A DNA stretch of 64,000 bases. It comes from [Actinomadura] parvosata subsp. kistnae (GTDB lineage Bacteria; Actinomycetota; Actinomycetes; Streptosporangiales; Streptosporangiaceae). A program made the position numbers and the translations under genes. The stretch spans positions 1-64,000 of the forward strand of contig NZ_OOHJ01000015.1 in NCBI RefSeq assembly GCF_900323885.1. The letters are read 5' to 3'. The notes below the pieces were generated by a model. The model was not told where the DNA came from. It saw only the letters and a program-made list of their open reading frames with translations, and ran no database searches. Every line of letters begins with the position of its first letter. Positions within the stretch are counted from its first letter, which is position 1. Shown in pieces: positions 1 to 21,514 of this stretch.

Positions 1-4479
<4,479 letters not shown>

Positions 4480-4554
4480 ATGTCTGGAAACTAATCCAAG
4501 CAAATCGTCAATACTTGACGAGGTGTTGCATGAAAATCATGCACTGGCTTTTAA

Positions 4555-4573
4555 CACACTGTTGAGTTCTCAA
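4555..4573 (-). promoter_or_regulatory. rRNA leader box (antitermination/processing element)
   Basis: On the minus strand the leader contains TTGAGAACTCAACAGTGTG. This is an inverted repeat (TTGAG..CTCAA) followed by GTGTG, a form often seen in the leaders of actinobacterial rRNA operons between the last promoter and the 16S gene. An antitermination or RNase III processing role is inferred from position and family knowledge. Confidence 0.55.
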
Positions 4574-4647
4574 GAAACGGACGCGTTCATCCGGCTCGAA
4601 TTCAGTTTCCTGAACCCTGGCGCGGAGGCGCTATCTCGCTCTTCTCA

Positions 4648-4677
4648 ATCTTATCCGACATCCAAGCTCCTTGTCAA
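4648..4677 (-). promoter_or_regulatory. rRNA operon proximal promoter
   Basis: On the minus strand TTGACA (4677-4672) is followed after 18 bases by TAAGAT (4653-4648), a near-consensus vegetative sigma promoter. It lies about 170 bases upstream of the 16S gene, within the usual distance for a proximal rRNA promoter. Confidence 0.75.
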
Positions 4678-4747
4678 GTTCAGCGACTTGACGGGAAGCG
4701 AGTCGATCTTCCAAGATTGTGTGCCCCGTTTCCGAGGCAACCCTCGT

Positions 4748-4776
4748 AACTTACCGTGGCATCCGGCCCGTGTCGA
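4748..4776 (-). promoter_or_regulatory. Possible middle rRNA promoter
   Basis: On the minus strand TCGACA (4776-4771) and TAAGTT (4753-4748) are separated by 17 bases. The match is weaker than for the flanking promoters. It is listed because multiple tandem promoters are normal for actinomycete rRNA operons. Confidence 0.35.
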
Positions 4777-4934
4777 ATCAACCGATTTTTCCGGTGATGC
4801 GCGCACGCCCAGAAGCCGCCCATGCGGGAGCGCGCCGAAGCGGCTCTGCCGGGATGGCTCGTTGTTTCAAGGGGCTTGCCCTGAGGGCCCGTCCGCCTGA
4901 CCGGCGTCCGGCTCACTCCCCGGGGCGAAGTGAA

Positions 4935-4963
4935 AGATTAGGTCGCGATCCGCGAGACGTCAA
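4935..4963 (-). promoter_or_regulatory. rRNA operon distal promoter
   Basis: On the minus strand TTGACG (4963-4958) and TAATCT (4940-4935) are separated by 17 bases, close to the vegetative sigma consensus. It lies about 480 bases upstream of the 16S gene and 49 bases beyond the stop codon of the marR-like gene, so it marks the outer edge of the rRNA promoter region. Confidence 0.7.
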
Positions 4964-5011
4964 ATCGCCTCGCGCGGTCGCCCGGAGATACCGCCCATCA
5001 GGGGCGCACCT

Positions 5012-5455
5012 TCACAGCTCGGACGCGGCCCGGGCGATGGCGTCGTTGCAGCGGGCCAGCAAGCCCCGCAGCGTCTTCCGCTCCTCCGCGCTGAACTCGG
5101 CCGCGATCGCGCGCTCGATCACCACGGCCCGCTCGTCCGCCGCCTCCAGCGCCGCTCTTCCGGTCTCCGTGAGCCGGGTCTCCAGGACGCTGCGGTGCCA
5201 GGGATGCGGGGAGCGTTCGATGAGCCCGCGCTCCTCCAGGTTCTTGAGCACCACGGTCATCGCCTGGGGCGTGACCAGGCAGACCCGGGCCAGGGCAGCA
5301 CCCGAGATGCCGGGGTTGCCGGCGAGGGCGAGCAGGGTCGCGTACTGGGGGACGGTCAGGCCGGCCGGGCGTACGGCTGCCTGCTTGGCGGCGATCAGCG
5401 CCTGCTCGGCCCGCTTGATGTCGAGACCGAGTCGTTCGTCCGCAGGCATGCCCAT
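5012..5455 (-). CDS. MarR-family transcriptional regulator
   Basis: The product is a protein of about 147 residues with the MarR winged-helix fold: dimerisation helix, then helix-turn-helix (GISGAALARVCLVTPQAM), then the wing (LIERSPHPWHRSVLETRLTE), then a C-terminal helix. Such proteins are dimeric repressors released by small ligands or oxidants. It is divergent from the flavoprotein gene at 5565, and the operator-like palindrome lies between them, suggesting it represses both. No ribosome site decides the start. An in-frame ATG at 5476 would add seven residues. The ligand is unknown. Confidence 0.85.
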   Translation of the reverse strand: MGMPADERLGLDIKRAEQALIAAKQAAVRPAGLTVPQYATLLALAGNPGISGAALARVCLVTPQAMTVVLKNLEERGLIERSPHPWHRSVLETRLTETGRAALEAADERAVVIERAIAAEFSAEERKTLRGLLARCNDAIARAASEL

Positions 5456-5500
5456 GAAGTGAGCGTACAACCTCATACGGGAGTACCAACTCTGATGGCC

Positions 5501-5514
5501 ATCAAGGTTTTGAT
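5501..5514. promoter_or_regulatory. MarR-type operator palindrome
   Basis: ATCAAGGTTTTGAT has perfect 5-base arms (ATCAA/TTGAT) around a 4-base centre. It sits in the divergent gap between the marR-like gene and the flavoprotein gene. AT-rich palindromes of this size are typical MarR sites. Binding by the adjacent regulator is inferred. Confidence 0.6.
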
Positions 5515-5564
5515 ACTGTGCCGTCCGTAAGTGGAAGCAAGAGATACCTGAGAGAAGGTTGCGA

Positions 5565-5948
5565 GTGATCCCGGAAAGCCACCTTGACCTGCTGACCCGT
5601 CCGCTGTTCGCCCACCTGGCGACGATCGGTCCCGACGGCACGCCCAACGTGAATCCGGTCTGGACGATCTGGGACGGCGAGTACTTGCGGTTCACGACCA
5701 CGACGGATCGCCGCAAGTGCCGCAATGTCCAGCAGAACCCGAACGTCGCGGTCTCCATCAACGACCCGGAGAAGCCGTACCGGTACCTGGAGATCCGCGG
5801 CGTCGTCGAGCGGGTCGAGCCCGACCCGTCGGGCACCTTCTTCGACGTGCTGGCCAAGCGGTACGGGCTGGCGTACGAGCCTCCGCTGGGTGACGCCGAG
5901 CGGCGGGTCGTGATCGTGGTGAAGCCGACGCGGACGACGCAGCAGTGA
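5565..5948 (+). CDS. PPOX-class F420-dependent oxidoreductase
   Basis: A single split beta-barrel domain of 127 residues. Landmarks are the opening IPESHLDLL, LATIGPDGTPNVNPVW, the RFTTTTDRRKCRN strand, NPNVAVSINDPE, and YRYLEIRG. The family binds F420 or flavin and reduces small organic substrates; the substrate here cannot be told. GTG at 5565 was chosen because GAGAAGG ends 6 bases before it. The in-frame TTG at 5559 touches that ribosome site and is less likely. It is divergent from the MarR gene and probably controlled by it. Confidence 0.85.
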   Translation: MIPESHLDLLTRPLFAHLATIGPDGTPNVNPVWTIWDGEYLRFTTTTDRRKCRNVQQNPNVAVSINDPEKPYRYLEIRGVVERVEPDPSGTFFDVLAKRYGLAYEPPLGDAERRVVIVVKPTRTTQQ

Positions 5949-6042
5949 CGCGGAGATGAGCGGACGAAGCGCGACCAAGGGGTAGGAGCGGGCGCGCCCG
6001 TCATGCGGACGTTGGAGGTCGGAGGTCTCGCGGGGACGGAGG

Positions 6043-6129
6043 CGGACAATCGCCGCGGGCATCCCATGAGACGGACAATCGCCGCGGGCGTCCCATGAGA
6101 CCGACGATCGCCGCGGGGGTCCCATGAGC
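6043..6129. repeat. Three 29-bp tandem repeats, intergenic
   Basis: Three head-to-tail 29-base copies begin at 6043, 6072 and 6101, each with the core GAC(A/G)ATCGCCGCGGG and ending CCCATGAG. They fill the gap between the flavoprotein gene and the glycosyltransferase gene. Copies differ at a few bases. No open frame or spacer pattern is present. The rest of 5949-6184 shows no gene. Confidence 0.85.
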
Positions 6130-6184
6130 GGCTGAACGATCACATTCACCATGCACCGGGGCACATCACGCGTATCCTGCCCCG

Positions 6185-7792
6185 GTGACCACTGCCGCCA
6201 CACTCGCTCCCCCGGCTCGCCGCCCGGCCGAACGCCTCCGTACCTCGTCCCCCTGGTGGATGGCGCTGGTCGGCGCGGTCGCCGGGTTCTCCGGTACGGG
6301 CTCCGCCACGCTGAACGGCGACGAGCTCGCGACGATCAGCGCCGCCTCGCGCTCGTTGTCCGGGATGATCGAACTGGCCCGGCACATCGACGGACACTTC
6401 CTGCCCTACTACCTGTTCATGCACTTCTGGGCGAAGGCGGGCACGTCGGAGCTGTGGTTGCGGTTGCCGTCGGCGCTGGCGATCGGGGTGGCGGCCTGGT
6501 TCCTGGTAGATCTGGGCCGGCGGCTGCACAGCGTGCGGGCCGGGGTGATCGGGGCGGGGATCTTCGCGATCCTGCCTTCGGTGTCCTACTACGGGGCTTT
6601 CGCCAGGTCGTACGCGTTCGCGGCGGCCGCGGTCGTGCTCTCGTTCTGGGCGCTGCACCGCGCGCTCGAACGGCCGGGCGCCGCGCGGCGGTGGGTGCTG
6701 TACGGGGTGGCGGTCGCGCTCGTCTGCTCCACGCACCTGTTCGCGGTGCTCGTGCTGCCCGCGCAGCTCCTGCTGCTGCGGCGGGCGGTGGCGGTGCGGA
6801 TGCTGGGCGCGCTGGCCGTGGGGTGTGTGCCCGCCGCCGTGCTGGGACTGATCGGGTACGGCGAGCGGCACGCGATCAGCTGGATCCCGGAGCGGGGGCC
6901 GGAGGTGTGGCTGAAGTTCCCCAAGATGGCGGCGGGGGCCAACACGCTCGGGATCGTGCTGTTCGTGATGGCGCTGGCCGGGGTCGCGGTGCTCTGGCGC
7001 GCGTCGAACCAGTCGGCCGGTGCACACCACGCGGACCAGGTGAACCAGGCGGACGGTGCGAACCACGGGGACCAGGTGAACCAGGCGGACGGTGCGAACC
7101 ACGCGGACCAGGTGAACCAGGCGGACGGTGCGAACCACACGGACCAGGCGGAGCAGGCAGGAAAGGCGGGCAAGGTGTGGGCGGCGGTGCTGGCCGGGTG
7201 GCTGGTGCTGCCTCCCGTGCTGCTGCTCGCGGTGTCGCTGCTCCTGACGCCGGCGTACGTGGACCGGTACCTGTTCGTGACGGCGCCCGCGCTGGCGCTG
7301 CTGGCCGGGCTGGCGGTGGCCGGACTGCCCCGGTTCCAGGTCGTGGCGGCGGTGCTGGTCGTGGTCGCCGGGTTCGCGCTGGCCTTTCCCGAGCACGCGG
7401 AGGTACGGGAGGAGGACGGCCGGTTCGAGAACATCCCGTGGGCGTTGCGCGTGATCAAGGCCGAGCCGGAGGACGCGATCGTCTACGGGCAGAGCCAGTT
7501 GCGGGCGGGCTTCGAGTACTACGCCGACTCCCTCATGCCGGCGGACGTGCTGCTGGCGGGGAGTGCGCCGGATCCGGACGGGTTCGGGTACCCGGAGGGG
7601 TCCGATGTCTCGGGGGCGCTGGAGGGGCGCGAGCGGGTTTGGGTCGTGTGGCGGGGGACGAAGCAGTCGGGGCTGAAAGGGAACTCCGTCGCGCGGGTGA
7701 AGGAAGTGGAGAAGGCGGGGTTCGAGCTCAGCCTGGCCAAGCACTCCGGGAATCTGCCAGGGCTGACGGTGGCACTGTTCACCCGCCGCTGA
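6185..7792 (+). CDS. GT39-like polytopic membrane glycosyltransferase
   Basis: A membrane protein of 535 residues resembling the GT-C (family 39, mannosyltransferase-like) superfamily. After the first membrane segment comes a loop with NGDELATI, whose acidic residues match the GT-C catalytic loop. HFLPYYLFMHFW and LWLRLPSALA are family-like. About eight to ten hydrophobic segments follow, then a soluble C-terminal domain (residues about 420-535). These enzymes use lipid-linked sugars at the outer face. Start is GTG; TATCCT at 6173-6178 lies 6 bases before it, so the mRNA may be leaderless. A run of 12-residue repeats interrupts the loop at residues about 280-325, which is not a family feature. 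Confidence 0.8.
   Translation: MTTAATLAPPARRPAERLRTSSPWWMALVGAVAGFSGTGSATLNGDELATISAASRSLSGMIELARHIDGHFLPYYLFMHFWAKAGTSELWLRLPSALAIGVAAWFLVDLGRRLHSVRAGVIGAGIFAILPSVSYYGAFARSYAFAAAAVVLSFWALHRALERPGAARRWVLYGVAVALVCSTHLFAVLVLPAQLLLLRRAVAVRMLGALAVGCVPAAVLGLIGYGERHAISWIPERGPEVWLKFPKMAAGANTLGIVLFVMALAGVAVLWRASNQSAGAHHADQVNQADGANHGDQVNQADGANHADQVNQADGANHTDQAEQAGKAGKVWAAVLAGWLVLPPVLLLAVSLLLTPAYVDRYLFVTAPALALLAGLAVAGLPRFQVVAAVLVVVAGFALAFPEHAEVREEDGRFENIPWALRVIKAEPEDAIVYGQSQLRAGFEYYADSLMPADVLLAGSAPDPDGFGYPEGSDVSGALEGRERVWVVWRGTKQSGLKGNSVARVKEVEKAGFELSLAKHSGNLPGLTVALFTRR
7022..7165 (+). repeat. 36-bp in-frame tandem repeat in the glycosyltransferase gene
   Basis: Three near-identical 36-base copies begin at 7022, 7058 and 7094, with a degenerate fourth from 7130. 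They encode the 12-residue unit ANHADQVNQADG, made of Ala, Asn, Asp, His and Gln. It lies in a hydrophilic loop between predicted membrane segments. Because the unit is a multiple of three, copy number can change without breaking the frame. Confidence 0.9.
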
Positions 7793-7803
7793 AGTCGGGA
7801 GCC

Positions 7804-7920
7804 CCGGCCGGTGCACGCGAACAGCTCCCGGCCGATGCACGCGAAAGCTCCCGGCCGATGCATGCGAAAAGCTTCCGGCCGGTGCACGAGAAAGCTCCCG
7901 ACCGATGCATGCCAAAGCCC
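7804..7920. repeat. Five 23/24-bp tandem repeats, intergenic
   Basis: Five direct copies begin at 7804, 7828, 7851, 7875 and 7898, with consensus CCGGCCGATGCACGCGAAAG followed by CTC. They fill the gap between the end of the glycosyltransferase gene and the tyrS terminator. There are no unique spacers, so this is not a CRISPR array. Confidence 0.88.
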
Positions 7921-7948
7921 CGCGGGAGCCGCCCCGTAAAAACGAAAC

Positions 7949-7979
7949 GGGCCCTCCGTCCGTACGGAACGGAGGGCCC
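7949..7979 (-). terminator. Intrinsic terminator of tyrS
   Basis: Perfect 11-base arms (GGGCCCTCCGT / ACGGAGGGCCC) enclose a 9-base loop. On the minus strand the hairpin is followed by a T-rich run (GTTTCGTTTTTA), fitting termination of tyrS. The stem could also stop transcription from the plus-strand glycosyltransferase side. Confidence 0.85.
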
Positions 7980-7999
7980 GCTGCTCGCGGGAGAGGCGG

Positions 8000-9268
8000 T
8001 CAGCCGACCGTGACGCCGCCGATCGACTTCTTGCCGCGCCGCAGCACCATGAACCGCCCGTGCAGGAGGTCCTCGGCCGCCGGCACGTAAGACTCGTCGG
8101 TGATCTTGCGGTTGTTGAGGTAGGCGCCGCCTTCCTTGACCGCCCGCCGCGCCGCCGACTTCGACTCGACCAGCCCGCTGTCGGCCAGCAGGTCGACGAA
8201 GGAGGCGCCGAGCGCGGGCACGGCGGCCTTGGGCACCTCGGCGAGCGCGGCCTCCAGAGTGGCGGCGGGCAGCTCCTCCAGGGCGCCCTGGCCGAACAGG
8301 GCCTTGGAGGCGGCGAGCACCGCGTCCAGCTCCTGCCGGCCGTGCAGCAGCTCGGTGAGGTCTTCGGCGAGCGTGCGCTGGGCCTCGCGGGCGAAGGGGC
8401 GCTCGGCGACGGCCTTCTCCAGCTGCTCGATCTCCTCACGGCTCCGGAACGTGAACACCTTGAGGTAGTGGATCACGTCGCGGTCGTCGGAGTTGAGGAA
8501 GTACTGGTAGAAGGCGTACGGCGAGGTCATGGCGGGGTCGAGCCAGAGCGCGCCGCCCGCCGTCTTGCCGAACTTGGTGCCGTCGGCCTTGGTGATCAGC
8601 GGCTGGGTGATCACGTGGACGTGCGCGCCCTCGACGCGGCGGATCAGGTCGGCGCCGGCGGTGATGTTGCCCCACTGGTCGCTGCCGCCGATCTGCAGGG
8701 TGCAGTTGTAGCGGCGGTACAGCTCCAGGAAGTCGTTGGACTGCAGGATCTGGTAGCTGAACTCGGTGTAGCTCAGCCCCTCGCCGGCCAGGCGGGCGGA
8801 GACGGACTCCCTGGCCAGCATGCGGTTGACCGGGAAGTGCTTGCCGATGTCGCGCAGGAACGCGATGGCGCTCAGCTCGCCGGTCCAGTCGAGGTTGCTG
8901 ACGAGGCGGGCCGGGTTGGGGCGGGACTCATCGAAGTCGAGGAACCTGCCGACCTGGCCGCGCAGGCGCTCGACCCATTCGGCGACGACCTCGGTGGAGT
9001 TGAGCGAGCGCTCGGTGTTGCGGCCGCTCGGGTCGCCGATGAGGCCGGTGGCGCCGCCGACCAGGCCGATCGCGTTGTGGCCGGCGAGCTGGAAGCGGCG
9101 CAGCGTCAGCAGCGGCACGAAGTGGCCGACGTGCAGGGACGCCGCCGTCGGGTCGAAGCCGCAATAGACCGTGATCGGTGCCTTGGCCATGGACGCGCGC
9201 AGGGCGTCGAGGTCGGTGGACTGGGCGATCAGGCCTCGCCACGCGAGGTCGTCAAGGATGTCGGTCAC
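8000..9268 (-). CDS. tyrS: Tyrosyl-tRNA synthetase
   Basis: Charges tRNA-Tyr with tyrosine in the cytosol. The 422-residue protein has the class I signature HVGH (residues about 47-50), the tyrosine pocket [12 protein letters not shown], the dimer and tRNA region [23 protein letters not shown], and the second signature as KFGKT rather than KFGKS. It ends in an S4-type RNA-binding domain (residues about 350-420). Length and domain order are those of the bacterial TyrS1 type. It is a single-gene unit with a strong terminator at its end, divergent from the small PH-domain gene. Confidence 0.97.
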   Translation of the reverse strand: MTDILDDLAWRGLIAQSTDLDALRASMAKAPITVYCGFDPTAASLHVGHFVPLLTLRRFQLAGHNAIGLVGGATGLIGDPSGRNTERSLNSTEVVAEWVERLRGQVGRFLDFDESRPNPARLVSNLDWTGELSAIAFLRDIGKHFPVNRMLARESVSARLAGEGLSYTEFSYQILQSNDFLELYRRYNCTLQIGGSDQWGNITAGADLIRRVEGAHVHVITQPLITKADGTKFGKTAGGALWLDPAMTSPYAFYQYFLNSDDRDVIHYLKVFTFRSREEIEQLEKAVAERPFAREAQRTLAEDLTELLHGRQELDAVLAASKALFGQGALEELPAATLEAALAEVPKAAVPALGASFVDLLADSGLVESKSAARRAVKEGGAYLNNRKITDESYVPAAEDLLHGRFMVLRRGKKSIGGVTVG

Positions 9269-9696
9269 GGTGATCTGGCTTTCCTGTTCGGATGCGGATG
9301 CCTTTAGCCTGCCCGATCGGTGCGGATGCGCGCCACTTGGATACGCTGGGTGTCCATGTGGAGGGTCCGTCGCGAGCTGGCCGTTTTCAAGATCTTAGGG
9401 GCTCTGGTATGTGCCGGGCTCGGCGTTTACTGGTGGTTCGGGGATGATTTCCGGGGTGTGATCCTGGCCGTCCCCGCGGCCGTGCTGGTGGGCGGGATGG
9501 GGCTGCGTGACCTGCTCGTCCCCGTACGGCTGGCGGCCGACCCGAGCGGCATCACCGTCGTGCACGGGTTCGCGGGCCGGCGGCACGTGCCGTGGGAGGC
9601 GATCTGGGACGTCAAGGTGGACGTGCGCAGGCGCTGGGGGCTGCGCAGCGAGATGCTGGAGATCGACACCGGCGACGACCTGCACATCTTCAGCCC

Positions 9697-13096
<3,400 letters not shown>

Positions 13097-13115
13097 GGTG
13101 TGATCTCCAAGTCGT

Positions 13116-18778
<5,663 letters not shown>

Positions 18779-18870
18779 TCAACACTCATGACCTTGCTTG
18801 TGAAGATGATGCACTCTAGAGGATGAACATGCAAGCCGGAGCCGCCGCGCCGCTCGGATCGTGAGACTTG

Positions 18871-18884
18871 TCACCTGCAGGTGA
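18871..18884. promoter_or_regulatory. 14-bp perfect palindrome upstream of the gene at 18907
   Basis: TCACCTGCAGGTGA is a perfect palindrome in the gap between argC and the plus-strand membrane protein gene. It overlaps a possible -35 element (TTGTCA, 18868-18873). It could be the operator of an unidentified dimeric regulator. Confidence 0.4.
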
Positions 18885-18906
18885 GCTCCAAGATCCAGGC
18901 AGCAGG

Positions 18907-19440
18907 ATGGAGGCCATGACGGAGTTCTTGTCCGAATTGGCACCGCGTACACGCGGAAGGGGGCCCGGGCCCTGGGGGCGGGCCGTGCTCGTGCTGCTGT
19001 GGCTGGCGATCTGCCTGGCGCCGCTGCCCTTAGCGGTGGGAGACCTGCAACTGGCCACCGGCCGGACCGGCACGCCCGGGACGCTGCGGGTCGTCTCGTG
19101 CGAGGACCTGGGCGAGGGACGGTACGACTGCCGGGGCTGGTTCACCCCCGACAACGGGGAGACGCCCGTGGAGGTGGCCGCCTCCCCCGACTCGGAGCCG
19201 GGCGACCTGACGCGGGCCCAGCTCACGCCGGAGGGCGACCGGGCCGCGCCGGCCGGCACCAGGGGCGTGCTGGCCGCGCTCGCGCTGCCCGGGGTCGGGC
19301 TGGGCGGGCTGGGGTTCCTGCCGTACGTGATCCTGTACTGGCGGGGCGTGCGCAGCCGGGCCGCCGTGATCGGAGGGATCCTGGTCACGGCGGCCGGAGC
19401 GATCGTGATGGTCGTCGGCGTGGTGGCCGCCTACAGCTGA
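18907..19440 (+). CDS. Uncharacterised two-segment membrane protein
   Basis: About 177 residues. Predicted membrane segments lie at about residues 23-45 (AVLVLLWLAICLAPLPLAV) and near the C-terminus, with two close hydrophobic stretches (GVLAALALPGVGLGGLGFL and IGGILVTAAGAIVMVVGVV). The extracytoplasmic part between them has a Cys pair (SCEDLGEGRYDC) that could form a disulfide. ATG at 18907 or 18916 is possible; GGATGGAGG precedes the latter closely. I do not recognise the family. It is convergent with the rhamnose aldolase gene. Confidence 0.65.
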   Translation: MEAMTEFLSELAPRTRGRGPGPWGRAVLVLLWLAICLAPLPLAVGDLQLATGRTGTPGTLRVVSCEDLGEGRYDCRGWFTPDNGETPVEVAASPDSEPGDLTRAQLTPEGDRAAPAGTRGVLAALALPGVGLGGLGFLPYVILYWRGVRSRAAVIGGILVTAAGAIVMVVGVVAAYS

Positions 19441-19449
19441 CAGACGCCC

Positions 19450-19467
19450 AGCGGCCGGCCGGCCGCT
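19450..19467. terminator. GC-only palindrome between convergent genes
   Basis: AGCGGCCGGCCGGCCGCT is an 18-base perfect palindrome in the 25-base gap between two convergent genes. It touches the stop codon of the minus-strand gene. It could fold as a bidirectional hairpin terminator, but no T-run follows on either strand. Confidence 0.35.
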
Positions 19468-21508
19468 AGCGCAGGAAGGCGGCGGCCACCCCCGCGTCCA
19501 CCGGGATGTGCAGGCCCGTGGTGTGGCTCAGGTCGCTCGCGGTGAGGGCGAAGACGGCGTTGGCCACGTGCTCGGGCAGCACCTCGCGCTTGAGCAGGGT
19601 GCGCTGGGCGTAGAACTCGCCGAGCTTCTCCTCCTCCACCCCGTACACGGCCGCCCGGTTGGCGCCCCAGCCGGAGGCGAAGATGCCGGAGCCGCGGACG
19701 ACCCCGTCGGGGTTGACGCCGTTCACGCGGATGCCGTGGGCGCCCAGCTCGGCCGCCAGCAGGCGCACCTGGTGGGCCTGGTCGGCCTTGGCGGCGCCGT
19801 AGGCGACGTTGTTCGGGCCGGCGAAGACGGAGTTCTTGGAGGAGATGTAGACGATGTCGCCGCCCATGGCCTGGTCGATCATGACCTTGGCCGTCTCGCG
19901 GGAGACCAGGAACGAGCCGCGCGCCATCACGTCGTGCTGCAGGTCCCAGTCGGCCAGCGTGGTCTCCAGGAGGGAGCGCGACAGCGACAGGCCGGCGTTG
20001 TTGACGACGAGGTCGACGCCGCCGAACGCGAGCACGCCCGCGCGTACGGCCTCGGTGATCTGCTCCTCCGACGTGACGTCCACCCCGACCGCCACGGCGA
20101 CGTCGGAGACCCGGTACGCGTTCGCGCCGATCTCGGCGGCCACCTTCTCGGCCGCGCCGAGGTCGCGGTCGGCCACGATCACGCACGCGCCCTCGGCGGC
20201 CAGCCGGCGGGCGGTGGCCGCGCCGATGCCGGAGCCGCCGCCGGTCACGAGCGCGACCCTGGTGGCCAGGGGCTTGGGCTTGGGCATGCGGCGCAGCTTG
20301 GCCTCCTCCAGCTCCCAGTACTCGATGCGGAACTTCTCCGACTCGGGGATGGGGGCGTAGCGGGAGACGGACTCGGCGCCGCGCATGACGTTGATGGCGT
20401 TGACGTAGAACTCGCCGGCCACGCGGGCGGTCTGCTTGTCCTTGCCGAAGGAGAACATGCCGACGCCCGGCACGAGCACGATCGCCGGGTCGGCGCCGCG
20501 CATGGGCGGCGAGTCGGGGGTGGCGTGCCGCTCGTAGTAGGCGGTGTACTCGGCGCGGTAGGCGGCGTGCAGCTCGCGCAGCCGCTCGGCGGCCTGCTCC
20601 AGCGGGGCGTCCGGCGCCAGGTCGAGCACCAGCGGGGCGACCTTGGTGCGCAGGAAGTGGTCGGGGCAGGAGGTGCCGAGCGCCGCGAGCCTCGGGTGCT
20701 CGGCGCGGGAGACGAAGTCGAGCACCTCGGGGGTGTCGGTGTAGTGGCCGACCACGCGCACGTCGGTCGAGGCCAGGCCCCGGATGAGCGGGAAGAGCGC
20801 GGCGGCGCGGGCGTGCCGCTCGGCCTCGGGCAGCGGGTCGTGCACGACCGGGCCGAACGGGTCGGGGCGGCCGTGCTCGGCCAGGTACGCCTCGGCGGTG
20901 CGGATGATCTCCAGCGAGCGGGCCTCGCACTCCTCGGAGGTCTCGCCCCAGGCGGTGATGCCGTGGCCGCCCAGGATGCAGCCGATGGCCTGCGGGTTGG
21001 CGTCCTTGATGGCGGCGATGTCGAGGCCGAGCTGGAAGCCGGGCCGCCGCCACGGCACCCACACGACGCGGTCGCCGAACACGCGCCTGGTCAGCTCCTC
21101 GCCGTCGGCGGCGGTGGCGATCGCGATGCCCGCGTCGGGGTGCAGGTGGTCGACGTGGCCGGCCTCGACCAGGCCGTGCATGGCGGTGTCGATCGACGGC
21201 GCGGCGCCGCCCTTGCCGTGCAGGCAGTAGTCGAAGGCCGCGACCATCTCGTCCTCGCGCTCGACGCCCGGGTAGACGCCCTTGAGCGCGCGCAGCCGGT
21301 CGAGGCGGAGCACGGCGAGGCCGGCCTGCTTGAGGGTGCCGAGGTCGCCGCCGGAGCCCTTGACCCACAGCAGCTCGACCTCCTCCCCGGTCACGGGGTC
21401 GGGCGCGGCGCCCTTGGCCGAGGTGTTGCCGCCGGCGAAGTTGGTGTTGCGCGGGTCGGCGCCGAGGCGGTGGGAGCGTTCGAGGAGCTCGTTGATGACG
21501 TTGGACAT
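19466..21508 (-). CDS. Bifunctional rhamnulose-1-phosphate aldolase/lactaldehyde dehydrogenase
   Basis: A 680-residue fusion. Residues about 1-400 form a class II aldolase/adducin domain with the metal-binding VDHLHPDAG and other His ligands. Residues about 410-680 form a short-chain dehydrogenase with the NAD loop VTGGGSGIGAATA and the catalytic YGAAK. The known family splits rhamnulose 1-phosphate to DHAP and lactaldehyde, then oxidises the aldehyde to lactate. It follows the isomerase gene by 6 bases, in one operon with the mutarotase gene. Confidence 0.92.
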   Translation of the reverse strand: MSNVINELLERSHRLGADPRNTNFAGGNTSAKGAAPDPVTGEEVELLWVKGSGGDLGTLKQAGLAVLRLDRLRALKGVYPGVEREDEMVAAFDYCLHGKGGAAPSIDTAMHGLVEAGHVDHLHPDAGIAIATAADGEELTRRVFGDRVVWVPWRRPGFQLGLDIAAIKDANPQAIGCILGGHGITAWGETSEECEARSLEIIRTAEAYLAEHGRPDPFGPVVHDPLPEAERHARAAALFPLIRGLASTDVRVVGHYTDTPEVLDFVSRAEHPRLAALGTSCPDHFLRTKVAPLVLDLAPDAPLEQAAERLRELHAAYRAEYTAYYERHATPDSPPMRGADPAIVLVPGVGMFSFGKDKQTARVAGEFYVNAINVMRGAESVSRYAPIPESEKFRIEYWELEEAKLRRMPKPKPLATRVALVTGGGSGIGAATARRLAAEGACVIVADRDLGAAEKVAAEIGANAYRVSDVAVAVGVDVTSEEQITEAVRAGVLAFGGVDLVVNNAGLSLSRSLLETTLADWDLQHDVMARGSFLVSRETAKVMIDQAMGGDIVYISSKNSVFAGPNNVAYGAAKADQAHQVRLLAAELGAHGIRVNGVNPDGVVRGSGIFASGWGANRAAVYGVEEEKLGEFYAQRTLLKREVLPEHVANAVFALTASDLSHTTGLHIPVDAGVAAAFLR

Positions 21509-21514
21509 GATGGT

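Noticed and set aside
7804..7920. Possible CRISPR array
   Set aside because: The five repeats are directly adjacent with no unique spacers, and no cas genes are nearby.
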